Source: JAAEQG01 sp023133475
GTDB lineage: Bacteria > Planctomycetota > Phycisphaerae > UBA1845
Assembly (NCBI GenBank): GCA_030631415.1
Contig: DAOVLE010000217.1
Location: forward strand, 1 to 8,831
Direction of reading: 5' to 3'
Length of the DNA stretch: 8,831 bases
The translations under genes were made by a program, and so were the position numbers. Below, in pieces: positions 1-6,614 of the stretch (positions within the stretch are counted from its first letter, which is position 1; each line of letters starts with the position of its first letter). The notes under the pieces are model-generated. The model ran no database searches. It was given only the letters and a program-made list of their open reading frames with translations, and was not told the DNA's origin.

Positions 1-2
1 GC

Positions 3-26
3 TAACCCAAGTTCCGCAGCCTTAAG
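3..26 (+). repeat. Left terminal inverted repeat of the IS remnant
   Basis: Starts TAACCCAAGTTCCGCA and pairs with 869-892. Twenty of 24 positions match; mismatches are at 5, 19, 20 and 24. The block CCCAAGTTCCGCA is perfect in both ends. Confidence 0.8.
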
Positions 27-104
27 AAATTCGATTTTTGGTAGGGCGGACGTGGCTCAGCGTGCGTGAAGGGAGATTCGGGCTGGCGTTTTTGCTGAAA
101 CCAA

Positions 105-119
105 ATGTAGTCAAAAAAT
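105..119 (+). repeat. 15-bp direct repeat, left copy, inside the IS remnant
   Basis: ATGTAGTCAAAAAAT occurs here in the leader of the element and again, identically, at 811-825. The right copy contains the stop codon of the transposase C-terminal fragment. The two copies frame almost the whole coding part. Confidence 0.75.
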
Positions 120-178
120 GGGTCTCTTGATGGGTTTGAGTCCATGCGTAATCCTTGTCGCCGCAAGGAGCTTTCGCG

Positions 179-816
179 ATGTTTCTCAAACGCATCAACG
201 CCAAGTCCAAGGAAGGCAAGAAGCAAACCTATTGGGCGCTGGTCAAGTCCGTCAGGACGGCGAGGGGGCCGCGCCACCAGGTTGTCTCCTACCTGGGTGA
301 ACTACAAGCGGGCGAGAAAAACGAGTGGGCCAACCTTGCTCGCATCGTCAACAATCGTCCGATTCCTCGCCTGCCACGCTTTGACACACCCGAGACGACT
401 GAACCGGTTCCCGAAACGATCGAAGTCCGCGTTCGCGGTGCACGTGTTCAACGAACGCGCGACTTTGGCAACGTGTACCTGGCTTTGACTTTGTGGCGAA
501 CTCTTGAACTCGATCAACTTCTCGAACGGATCATGCCCGACGGTCATGGAAAGACGCCCTGGCACATTGTTGCGACGATCCTGTCATTGGCCCGTTTTTG
601 CGAGCCGTCCAGCGAGTTACACATTGCAGGCACGTGGTATCAGCGAACGTTGCTCAAGGACGAGTGGCGTGATTGGGCACAACTCAGCGAGGGCTGCTAT
701 CTGCTTCGCACGAATCTGGTGGGGATGAGTCGCAACGTATCCTGCTGGGTCGGCTCGGACTGAAAATTCCGACCCGCCTCGGGGAACCCCACTGGAGTTC
801 TGATTCGCAGATGTAG
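179..816 (+). pseudogene. Transposase, IS1634-type, internally deleted
   Basis: A strong Shine-Dalgarno site AAGGAG (165-170), eight bases before ATG 179, sets the start (MFLKRINAKSKEG). The first 160 residues or so match the N-terminal region of IS1634-type transposases (YWALVKSVRTARGPRHQVVSYLG, later TWYQRTLL). Around 655-665 the sequence jumps to WAQLSEGCYLLRTNL, a motif that in full-length relatives lies far downstream, beyond the first catalytic aspartates. Near 720 a second jump changes frame: the +1 frame at 721-816 reads GDESQRILLGRLGLKIPTRL, which resembles the extreme C-terminus of the family, and ends in TAG. The original frame runs on only to a stop at 761-763. The DDE catalytic blocks (the DVTSTYF, DRGM and C-terminal glutamate regions of the family) are absent. 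Relatives are about 500-600 residues; about 210 remain. The gene is non-functional as a transposase. Confidence 0.8.
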
Positions 817-825
817 TCAAAAAAT
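811..825 (+). repeat. 15-bp direct repeat, right copy, inside the IS remnant
   Basis: Identical to 105-119. Its TAG (814-816) terminates the residual transposase C-terminal frame. A chance perfect match of this length within 900 bases is unlikely, so it is either a subterminal repeat of the element or a trace of how it was rearranged. Confidence 0.75.
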
Positions 826-868
826 CCAAGAATTAACAGGCTTGGCGCCTCGTCAGGCCGGTTTTGGC

Positions 869-892
869 CTCAAGTTTGCGGAACTTGGGCTA
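869..892 (-). repeat. Right terminal inverted repeat of the IS remnant
   Basis: Reads TGCGGAACTTGGGCTA at its outer end (877-892), which is the reverse complement of the left end apart from one mismatch in these 16 bases. It marks the right boundary of the element, about 75 bases after the transposase C-terminal fragment ends. Confidence 0.8.
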
Positions 893-1047
893 AAGCGATG
901 GGCCACCCGCCTGATGCCACAAAATATGGCCATACCCCCTTTGTTGGCTGCCTCGGGGCTACGGGGGGACGACTTGAAGAATCGCCGCGAAACAGTATGT
1001 TCGGTCTGCAAGACTGTTTTCTATCGAAGTCCTCGGAGATCGCCAAC

Positions 1048-3267
1048 ATGTGCCGACAGCTTCTCGCTCTAGCCACGTTTCTTCTGCCCATCTCATGCGT
1101 GACGTCTCGAACTCCCATGTGCGGCTTGGAAGACAGGGCTGCATGGTTGGCTCCCCCGCTGAACCGCGTTGTCTCGGTGCGGGACGGGCGGAGCGGCAAG
1201 GCGGTCCCCTTCGACACCTTTCTGGATGCGTTGGCTGATGCCGATGTCGTCTTCCTCGGCGAATCGCACAATGACGAGACGACGCACCGGGTCGAACTTG
1301 CCATTTACGAAGGGCTCCTCGAGCGCCGGGGAGGCGGTGTCGTCCTGGCGATGGAGATGTTCGAACGGGATGTGCAGCAAAGCCTCGACTCGTACCTGGC
1401 GGGCGAGATCGATGAAGCGACCTTCCTGGACCGTGTCCACCCATGGAGCCAGTACCGCACAGCCTATCGGCCTCTCATTGAGAAGGCCCGGGCCTGCGGG
1501 CGCCCCGTCGTGGCCTCGAATTTCCCGAGATCACTTCGGCGGCGGGTGGCTATGGAAGGCCCCGAAGTGCTCGAAACCCTGGAAGGCAGCGACAAACGCC
1601 AGGCACCGGCAGAGTTCTTCCCAAACACAAAGGGCTACTGGCGCCGCATGGACAACGCCGTCAGGAGCCACCGGGCGATGATGGGTGGTGGTGGTGGTGG
1701 CGACGACCAGCGACTCTACTCGACACAATCCCTCTGGGACAACGCCATGGGTGAGGCATGCGCCACCGCCCTGGACGAGCACCCGGGCGACCTTGTGCTC
1801 CATGTAAACGGCGGCTTTCACAGCGCCTATTGGGATGGCACCGTGCGCCAGTTCAGCCTTCGCAAGCCAACGGCACGCGTGGCGACCGTTGACATCACCC
1901 CAGTCATGAATCCCGCTGTCGCCAATGTTGAAGGGGCACCCTGTGCCGACTACGTCGTCTTTGTCGAAATGAGGGCGACTGATTTGAATGACGGCACCTG
2001 GTCGGTCTACGTTCCGCGCGAACTGGAGTACCTGTTTCAGCTTCCGGGCGATGCGTCCGGCAAGGCGCCCGTGCCGTTTCTGATCTGGCTTTCCGACGAT
2101 GGCTTCACTGCGTCGGAGGGTCTCGACCTCTGGAAGGATCGCCTTGGTGACGACACCGCCATCGCTGTCATCGAAGCGCCGTATCGGCAAGTCGCGGCGG
2201 ACCTGGGTGGCGGTGGGCGATGGTTCTGGGCTGACACGTTCTCGTCTGACGTCGGCTCACTGGTGATGACAGTCGAACGCGTGTGGGCGTACCTCTTGCG
2301 CCACTATCCGATCGACGAGACTCGTGTCTGCCTTGCCGGTGAGGGAACCGGGGCTACCGTCGTTGCCGCCGTCGCGTTGCTGACAGATCGTATGGGCATT
2401 GAAGCCGTTGCCCTTTCTCCGCGGCAGTACGCAAAAATCAAGGACTTCCCGCTTCCTCTACCCGAGTTTCTGGGCGACGACACACCACCCACAAAATCAC
2501 TTCGGATCCTCGGTGGTGAGGATGACAAAGCATGGTGGGCCGAGGAACTGGGCGAGTACTGCGAAATCGGCATGCACAGCGAGATGGTCTTGGCCACCGC
2601 TGATCCCTGGCGGACGGAACTCGAGGCTGAGAATGTGCTGAGGGCTGCCCTTGGGCTTGACGCTCATCCCGCCCCGACGACCACGATGCGTCGTCACATC
2701 CTCGTTGACAGTGATTCCCCACGAGCGCGACGCTGGGCTCGCCTGGGTGCGATCAGGTCCACCGCCAAAGATGGCGTTCCTGTCGCCGTCCTCGATGCAC
2801 CACCGGCAGACCGCGCATCCGGCCTTATTCCCACGGATATCCGCCCCGAGGCATTCGCCGAGGCACATGCGCTACCACCGTGCCCCGGCCCATTCGGAGG
2901 CACTACCGTAGTTGTGGTTCTCGATTCCGCGACTTCACGCGACAGGGAAGCCTGGCTGACTCTTCAAGATGAGGACCCGCTTTCGAAGCGGAGTCGATTC
3001 CATCGCCTGCGCATCGCAACCGTTGACGGCGAGCGGAATCTCCCCGACGTTCTGTCGGGTCTCTTCGATGCCGGCCGGAAGAATGTTCTCATCGTCCCCG
3101 CCACGTTCTGTGCCGATACCGCATTGATGCAAAAACTCGAGCGAAGCGTTCGGGAATGGGGAGACCGGATGACGCTTCACTGGTTGCCCGGCCTCGGCGG
3201 ACGAAAGGCCACGCTTACGATCCAGGACAGCGATTCACCGGTCACGAAACCAGGGGCGAACGAATAG
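1048..3267 (+). CDS. ChaN-family haem-binding lipoprotein fused to a degenerate alpha/beta-hydrolase-like region
   Basis: A 739-residue protein, about twice the usual length of ChaN proteins. The start at ATG 1048 is preferred over an in-frame ATG at 898 because GGAG (1035-1038) lies nine bases upstream and because translation then opens with a secretion signal: a hydrophobic stretch (residues 4-16) ending LLPISC. Cys17 could be lipidated, though proline at -3 makes the lipobox atypical. Residues about 52-285 carry the ChaN/Tiki-type pattern: GESHND (71-76), AMEMFERD (101-108), NFPR (158-161), QSLWD (227-231) and GGFH (255-258). In the family this domain binds haem and is linked to iron uptake at the cell envelope. 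Residues about 341-540 resemble an alpha/beta-hydrolase fold, but the nucleophile elbow reads GEGTG (431-435), with glycine where catalytic serine is expected. Residues 541-739 have no confident match; NVLIVPATFCAD and HWLPGLGG weakly recall chelatase-fold proteins. A six-glycine run (213-218) interrupts the ChaN domain. It is transcribed alone, just right of the IS remnant. The N-terminal assignment is good; the rest is inference. Confidence 0.85.
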   Translation: MCRQLLALATFLLPISCVTSRTPMCGLEDRAAWLAPPLNRVVSVRDGRSGKAVPFDTFLDALADADVVFLGESHNDETTHRVELAIYEGLLERRGGGVVLAMEMFERDVQQSLDSYLAGEIDEATFLDRVHPWSQYRTAYRPLIEKARACGRPVVASNFPRSLRRRVAMEGPEVLETLEGSDKRQAPAEFFPNTKGYWRRMDNAVRSHRAMMGGGGGGDDQRLYSTQSLWDNAMGEACATALDEHPGDLVLHVNGGFHSAYWDGTVRQFSLRKPTARVATVDITPVMNPAVANVEGAPCADYVVFVEMRATDLNDGTWSVYVPRELEYLFQLPGDASGKAPVPFLIWLSDDGFTASEGLDLWKDRLGDDTAIAVIEAPYRQVAADLGGGGRWFWADTFSSDVGSLVMTVERVWAYLLRHYPIDETRVCLAGEGTGATVVAAVALLTDRMGIEAVALSPRQYAKIKDFPLPLPEFLGDDTPPTKSLRILGGEDDKAWWAEELGEYCEIGMHSEMVLATADPWRTELEAENVLRAALGLDAHPAPTTTMRRHILVDSDSPRARRWARLGAIRSTAKDGVPVAVLDAPPADRASGLIPTDIRPEAFAEAHALPPCPGPFGGTTVVVVLDSATSRDREAWLTLQDEDPLSKRSRFHRLRIATVDGERNLPDVLSGLFDAGRKNVLIVPATFCADTALMQKLERSVREWGDRMTLHWLPGLGGRKATLTIQDSDSPVTKPGANE
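1684..1701 (+). repeat. GGT trinucleotide run inside the ChaN gene
   Basis: Five GGT codons followed by GGC encode six consecutive glycines (residues 213-218) at a point in the ChaN domain between the NFPR and QSLWD motifs, probably a surface loop. Length change in units of three would keep the frame. Confidence 0.8.
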
Positions 3268-3461
3268 CCCGGCGGGCACTACACCCTGGCGACGCCACCT
3301 CATGATGGCGTCATTCATCTTACCTACGAGGAGTTGCTGAACTTCGGGCTGTTCGATCAATGCCGCGACCGTAAGGGAGCAGCCAATCCCGGTAGAGCCG
3401 TTCCCCTGGGGTCGGCGCAAAAATAATTTCTCCTTTTCGGCAGAAGCCGACATGGAGAGCT

Positions 3462-3518
3462 GTAGGGCGGGTTTCATCCGCCTTCCTGGCAGGGTGTGGC
3501 GGGTGGAACCCGCCCTAC
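3462..3518. repeat. Palindromic intergenic repeat, GTAGGGCGGG type
   Basis: Two 21-base arms, 3462-3482 and 3498-3518, pair at 19 of 21 positions around a 15-base spacer. Each arm is itself a small hairpin (GGCGGG with CCGCC). The element sits between the convergent ChaN and aminotransferase genes and could end transcription from both sides, but no T-tract follows the stem on either strand, so termination is only possible. The last bases of the right arm contain the aminotransferase stop codon. The rest of this gap (3268-3461) shows only a short TCGGC/GCCGA hairpin at 3437-3450 and no gene I can support. Confidence 0.85.
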
Positions 3519-4894
3519 TTCTTCGGCACGTCGGAGAAGGCTTCGTCCAGGGAAGCAATCAGGAAGTCGGCGTCATCGGCATTGAGGCACATGGGCGGTT
3601 TTATGCGTAATACATTCCCGTACAGGCCGCCCTTGCCGATGAGCAGTCCCTTGCCCTTGGCCCGCTCGAAAATCTCCACCGTCTCAGCGGTTGCGGGCTC
3701 CTTGCCGGCACGGTCCTTGACCAATTCAATGCCGAGCATCAGCCCTTTGCCACGTACCTCGCCGATTAGCTGGTGCTTCTGCTGGAGTTCGAGCAGGCCC
3801 TCCTTGATCCGCGTGCCGATCTTCAAGGCGTTCTGCTGGATGCCCTCGTCGTCGATGATCTGCAAAGTTGTCAACCCCTGGATCATGGAGACGGGATTGC
3901 CCCCGAAGGTGTTGAAGTGTATGCGCTGGGTCAGCGGCTCGGCGATCTCCTTGCGTGTGGTGCAGGCAGCCAAGGCAGCCCCGTTGCCGATCCCCTTGGC
4001 CATGGTCACCATGTCCGGAGTCACCCCCCAGTTCTCAAAGCCCCAGAAGTGATGCCCGGTTCGCCCGAATCCGGTCTGCACCTCGTCGGCGATGCACAAA
4101 CCGCCATGCTTGCGCACGATGTCGTACACAATCTTAAAATACTCCGGCGGAGGATCGATCACCCCACCCACGCCCTGTATCGGCTCGCCGATGAAGGCTG
4201 CCACCTGGCCGGGGGTTTCATACGCAATCATCTCCTCGAACCCGGTGGCGCACTTCATATCGCAGGCTGGATAGGTGAGCCCCAGCGGGCAACGATAGCA
4301 ATACCCCGGCATAGCGTGCTTGACGCCAAAAGAGTGCGGAACCGGGTACTTCCAGGTTCCGTGGGCGGTCAGCCCCATGCTCGATTGCAACCCGCCGTGG
4401 TAGCCGTTCCGTAGCGAGATGACCTCGAAGTTGCCGGTGTGCAGGCGGGACATCAGGATAGCCATGTCGTTGGCTTCGGAGCCGGAGTTGGTGAAGTATG
4501 TGCAAGTCAGCCCGCTATCGGCAGGGAAGTGGTCAGCCAAAAGCTTGCCGTATTGCCCGATGTTGGGGTGCAGGTAGATGGTGGTGGTGTGGCAGAGCTT
4601 GCCCACCTGCTCGCGTATTCGCTCGGTGATTTTGGGGTGACAGTGCCCTACGGAGACCGTCACGATCCCGGCAAAGGCGTCGAGATACTGTCTGCCGGTG
4701 TCGTCCCAGAGGTACTGCATATGCCCCTCGACGATGTTGAGCGGTTCCTTATAGTAGGTCAGCAGGGCTGGGGTGAGGTACTCACGGCGAAGGGCCAGCA
4801 CTTCCTCGCGACAAGGCCCATCATACCGGGCGGGGACATGGTCGCTTTTGGGCAGGGTAACGCATTTCTTGACACCAGCGGATGGTGACGCCAT
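3515..4894 (-). CDS. Class III PLP-dependent aminotransferase, alanine-glyoxylate aminotransferase 2-like
   Basis: A cytosolic fold-type I enzyme of 459 residues, full length for the family. ATG 4894 is chosen because AAAGGAG (4903-4909) lies eight bases upstream; an in-frame GTG at 4912 would start inside that site. Residues 51-150 follow AGXT2 very closely: GHMQYLWD, FAGIVTVSVGHCHPK, then TNSGSEAND (135-143), the phosphate-binding region. GEPIQGVGGV (236-245), IADEVQTGFGR (268-278; Asp270 contacts the pyridine nitrogen) and MAKGIGNG (298-305; Lys300 forms the Schiff base) complete the active site, with HFNTFGGNP (326-334) and VRGKGLMLGIE (380-390) after it. A cysteine cluster CYRC...CDMKC (199-215) lies in the insertion typical of this branch. 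The likely reaction moves an amino group from alanine or an omega-amino acid such as beta-alanine to glyoxylate or pyruvate; the exact donor cannot be read from sequence. It is divergent from mgtE and convergent with the ChaN gene, so not in an operon. Its stop codon lies in a palindromic repeat. Confidence 0.93.
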   Translation of the reverse strand: MASPSAGVKKCVTLPKSDHVPARYDGPCREEVLALRREYLTPALLTYYKEPLNIVEGHMQYLWDDTGRQYLDAFAGIVTVSVGHCHPKITERIREQVGKLCHTTTIYLHPNIGQYGKLLADHFPADSGLTCTYFTNSGSEANDMAILMSRLHTGNFEVISLRNGYHGGLQSSMGLTAHGTWKYPVPHSFGVKHAMPGYCYRCPLGLTYPACDMKCATGFEEMIAYETPGQVAAFIGEPIQGVGGVIDPPPEYFKIVYDIVRKHGGLCIADEVQTGFGRTGHHFWGFENWGVTPDMVTMAKGIGNGAALAACTTRKEIAEPLTQRIHFNTFGGNPVSMIQGLTTLQIIDDEGIQQNALKIGTRIKEGLLELQQKHQLIGEVRGKGLMLGIELVKDRAGKEPATAETVEIFERAKGKGLLIGKGGLYGNVLRIKPPMCLNADDADFLIASLDEAFSDVPKK

Positions 4895-4933
4895 GGCTTT
4901 GGCTCCTTTCACGAGTGCAACACCAACTTGCCG

Positions 4934-4950
4934 GACGGGCTTCGCCCGTC
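4934..4950. other. Small perfect hairpin in the aminotransferase leader
   Basis: GACGGGC and GCCCGTC form a 7-bp stem around the loop TTC, about 40 bases upstream of the aminotransferase start. It is on the 5' side of that gene, so it is not its terminator. It may be a minimal member of the GC-rich palindromes in this region or a leader structure. Confidence 0.5.
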
Positions 4951-4963
4951 TGATCCAGACGAT

Positions 4964-4996
4964 ATTTTATCATGGAGCCCTCGCTGATGCCAGCAA
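4964..4996 (-). promoter_or_regulatory. Possible promoter of the aminotransferase gene
   Basis: On the minus strand TTGCTG (4996-4991) is followed by an AT-rich box CATGATAAAAT (4974-4964), the only AT-rich stretch between the palindrome and the start codon. Spacing is 16 to 21 bases depending on which hexamer is read as -10, so the match is loose. It would give a leader of about 60 bases containing the 4934-4950 hairpin. Confidence 0.25.
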
Positions 4997-4998
4997 AC

Positions 4999-5043
4999 GT
5001 AGGGTGGGTGGAGCTTCGCAGAGCGAAGCTCCACCCACCCTAC
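4999..5043. repeat. Perfect 21-bp palindrome, GTAGGGTGGGTGG type
   Basis: Arms 4999-5019 and 5023-5043 are exact reverse complements around the loop AGA. The arm begins GTAGGGTGGGTGGAGC. It lies between divergently transcribed genes, upstream of both, so it cannot be a terminator for either; this supports a REP-like mobile repeat rather than a gene-specific signal. It is closely related to the copy at the right edge (8790-8831) and shares the GTAGGG start with 3462-3518 and 6590-6610. Confidence 0.93.
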
Positions 5044-5105
5044 AAGTATGATACGCCGTTTTCGCAGTTTTTCACGCTCTATTTTTGCGGATTTTCGGTG
5101 GTTGT

Positions 5106-5133
5106 TTGCTTTTGTGGCTGCCGTCTTCATAAT
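5106..5133 (+). promoter_or_regulatory. Possible promoter of mgtE
   Basis: TTGCTT (5106-5111), 16 bases, then CATAAT (5128-5133) resembles a sigma70-type promoter and would give a leader of about 35 bases. The gap upstream of mgtE (5044-5174) is too short for an M-box magnesium riboswitch after such a start, and I see no such structure. Confidence 0.3.
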
Positions 5134-5174
5134 GCGGCAATTCGTCGCGGTGGGATTCGCTACGGGAGAAGTCC

Positions 5175-6560
5175 ATGCGGTCCGAGGCGCAAGAACTTTA
5201 CGACCAGATCGCCGAGTTGCTGGAACACGGGGATGATGCGGCGTTGGCTCAGATGCTGGCAGCCACCCACCCTGCTGATGTGGCTGAGGTGTTTGAGGTC
5301 TTCGACGACGAGGAGCGTTCGCGGTTGATCTTCGCCATGGACCCGCGGATGACCGCGGAGGTGATCGTCCTGCTGGACGAAGCCGACCGCGGGGAAGTAG
5401 TGGAAGACCTTGACGAAGTCGCCCTGACGCAGATTGTTTCCGCACTGCCGCCCGACGATGCCGCCGACGTGTTGGGTGAATTGGACGAGGAACAACGCGA
5501 GGAAATTCTCGAGCACGTTCCTGACGAACAAGCCGACCACATCGAAACCCTGCTCGAATACCCGGAAGACACCGCCGGCGGGATCATGACACCAGACCTG
5601 GTGGCTTTGCCCGGCACCGCCACCATAGCTCAAGCCACCGAGGCGATTCGCAAGGCGTCCTCCGAGGAGATTCACTATCTCTACGTGGTGGAGGATCAAG
5701 GCCGGCTTTTCGGCCTGGTCCCGTTGCGGAGACTGGTCACCAACCCTCCGTACAGTCGTCTGGCGGACATCTGCGAGCGCGACCCGGTGGTTGTCCGCGT
5801 CACCGATGACCAGGAGGAGGTGGTCCATAAGTTCCGCAAGTACGACGTATCGGCGGTCCCGGTGATCGACGATGCCGGTTTGCTCCTCGGTCGAATCACC
5901 CACGACGACGTGATGGACGTGCTGGAGGAGGAGGCGGACGAGGACATCTACCACATGGCCGGCACGGACCCCACCGAGCTGGAGACGCCCTCGGTGGTGC
6001 GGGCAGCCCGCATTCGATTTCAGTGGCTGCTGCCGGCATTTGTGATGATGACCCTCTCCGCGGCGGTGATCATGATCGCCAAAAGCCACCTCCACCCACT
6101 GGCGGTGGGGGCGATTCTGGCGTTTATCCCGATGATCGGCGCGATGGGCGGCAACTGTGGTGTGCAGACCTCGACGATTATCATTCGTGGGATAGCATCC
6201 GGTGATCTGGCTGCCGGCAAACTTTCGTTGGTTTTTACCCGCGAGGGGCGGATCGCCCTGTTGATGGCACCGGTGTGTGGGCTTTTTTCGTTCACCATCG
6301 CGTGGATCGTGTTGCCCACCTTGCAGAAATTCGACGAGGTGAGCGCCGGTGCTTTTTCGTCGCTGAGCGTTGCGGGGGCGGTCGGATTGGGGATGGGATC
6401 TGCCATACTCGTCGCCGCCGCGTTGGGGATTGTGCTCCCGTTTTTCTTCCGTCGCATCGGCGTCGATCCCGCGATAGCCGCCGGCCCCATTGTCACCACC
6501 TGCAACGACGTGGTCAGCATTACAGTCTACCTGTCGATCTCGTCAGCTATAGTCGCCTGA
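5175..6560 (+). CDS. mgtE: Magnesium transporter MgtE
   Basis: A 461-residue inner-membrane Mg2+ channel of the MgtE/SLC41 family, close to the usual 450 residues. ATG 5175 follows GGGAG (5164-5168) by six bases. Residues about 1-130 form the acidic helical N domain (repeated LDE/DD motifs such as LPPDDAADVLGELDEEQRE). Residues about 135-255 hold two CBS motifs (the first around HYLYVVEDQGRLFGLVPLRRL, in pieces at 167-187; the second around AVPVIDDAGLLLGRITHDD, 227-245). In the family N and CBS domains sense cytosolic Mg2+ and close the pore. About five membrane helices follow (near 283-301, 306-326, 357-380, 395-424 and 437-460). Hallmarks are PMIGAMGGNCGVQTST (319-334), RGIASGDL (338-345), and DPAIAAGP (431-438) with TTCNDVVS (441-448); Asp445 probably corresponds to the conserved pore aspartate. 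The gene stands alone, divergent from the aminotransferase. Confidence 0.96.
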   Translation: MRSEAQELYDQIAELLEHGDDAALAQMLAATHPADVAEVFEVFDDEERSRLIFAMDPRMTAEVIVLLDEADRGEVVEDLDEVALTQIVSALPPDDAADVLGELDEEQREEILEHVPDEQADHIETLLEYPEDTAGGIMTPDLVALPGTATIAQATEAIRKASSEEIHYLYVVEDQGRLFGLVPLRRLVTNPPYSRLADICERDPVVVRVTDDQEEVVHKFRKYDVSAVPVIDDAGLLLGRITHDDVMDVLEEEADEDIYHMAGTDPTELETPSVVRAARIRFQWLLPAFVMMTLSAAVIMIAKSHLHPLAVGAILAFIPMIGAMGGNCGVQTSTIIIRGIASGDLAAGKLSLVFTREGRIALLMAPVCGLFSFTIAWIVLPTLQKFDEVSAGAFSSLSVAGAVGLGMGSAILVAAALGIVLPFFFRRIGVDPAIAAGPIVTTCNDVVSITVYLSISSAIVA

Positions 6561-6589
6561 CACTACAGGGGTGTACAATGCGATGGTGG

Positions 6590-6614
6590 GTAGGGCGGGG
6601 GTTACCCGCCGTTT
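6590..6614 (+). terminator. Half-copy of the palindromic repeat, possible mgtE terminator
   Basis: Thirty bases after the mgtE stop, GTAGGGCGGG at 6590 starts a single 21-base arm (6590-6610) matching the arm consensus of the 3462-3518 repeat at 17 of 21 positions. It folds as GGCGGG (6594-6599), five-base loop, CCCGCC (6605-6610), and is followed by GTTTTG. The T-run is short, so intrinsic termination would be weak, but position and polarity fit mgtE. Confidence 0.45.

Larger units (their letters stand above)
3..892 (+). mobile_element. Decayed insertion sequence, IS1634/IS4-like group
   Basis: The segment is bounded by imperfect terminal inverted repeats (3-26 and 869-892, 20 of 24 positions pairing) and contains a transposase gene that has lost its middle. 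The left end carries about 150 bases of leader before the transposase; the right end carries about 75 bases after its stop. An intact element of this group would be roughly 1.8-2 kb, so more than half is missing. Without the catalytic domain it cannot move itself, but the retained ends could in principle still be recognised by a related transposase elsewhere in the genome. Target-site duplication cannot be tested, because only two bases of left flank are in the window. Family assignment rests on the transposase sequence as I recognise it, not on a search. Confidence 0.8.

Noticed and set aside
41..60. GTAGGGCGGA at 41 as another copy of the palindromic repeat
   Set aside because: Only the first nine bases match and no returning arm follows, so it is too short to separate from chance.
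898..1047. N-terminal extension of the ChaN gene from ATG 898
   Set aside because: The extension has no ribosome site, would bury the signal peptide 50 residues inside the protein, and starts right at the IS boundary.
3235..3558. Minus-strand frame with a protein-like stretch LTVAALIEQPEVQQLLVGKM
   Set aside because: It overlaps the end of both flanking genes, crosses the palindromic repeat and has no ribosome site. It might be a fossil fragment, but I cannot match it to anything.
4250..4300. Cysteine cluster (residues 199-215) in the aminotransferase as a novel metal site
   Set aside because: Cysteine-rich insertions at this position are common in the AGXT2-like branch, so it is a family feature rather than a new one.
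5044..5174. M-box magnesium riboswitch upstream of mgtE
   Set aside because: The space is too short and no matching conserved stems or motifs are visible.
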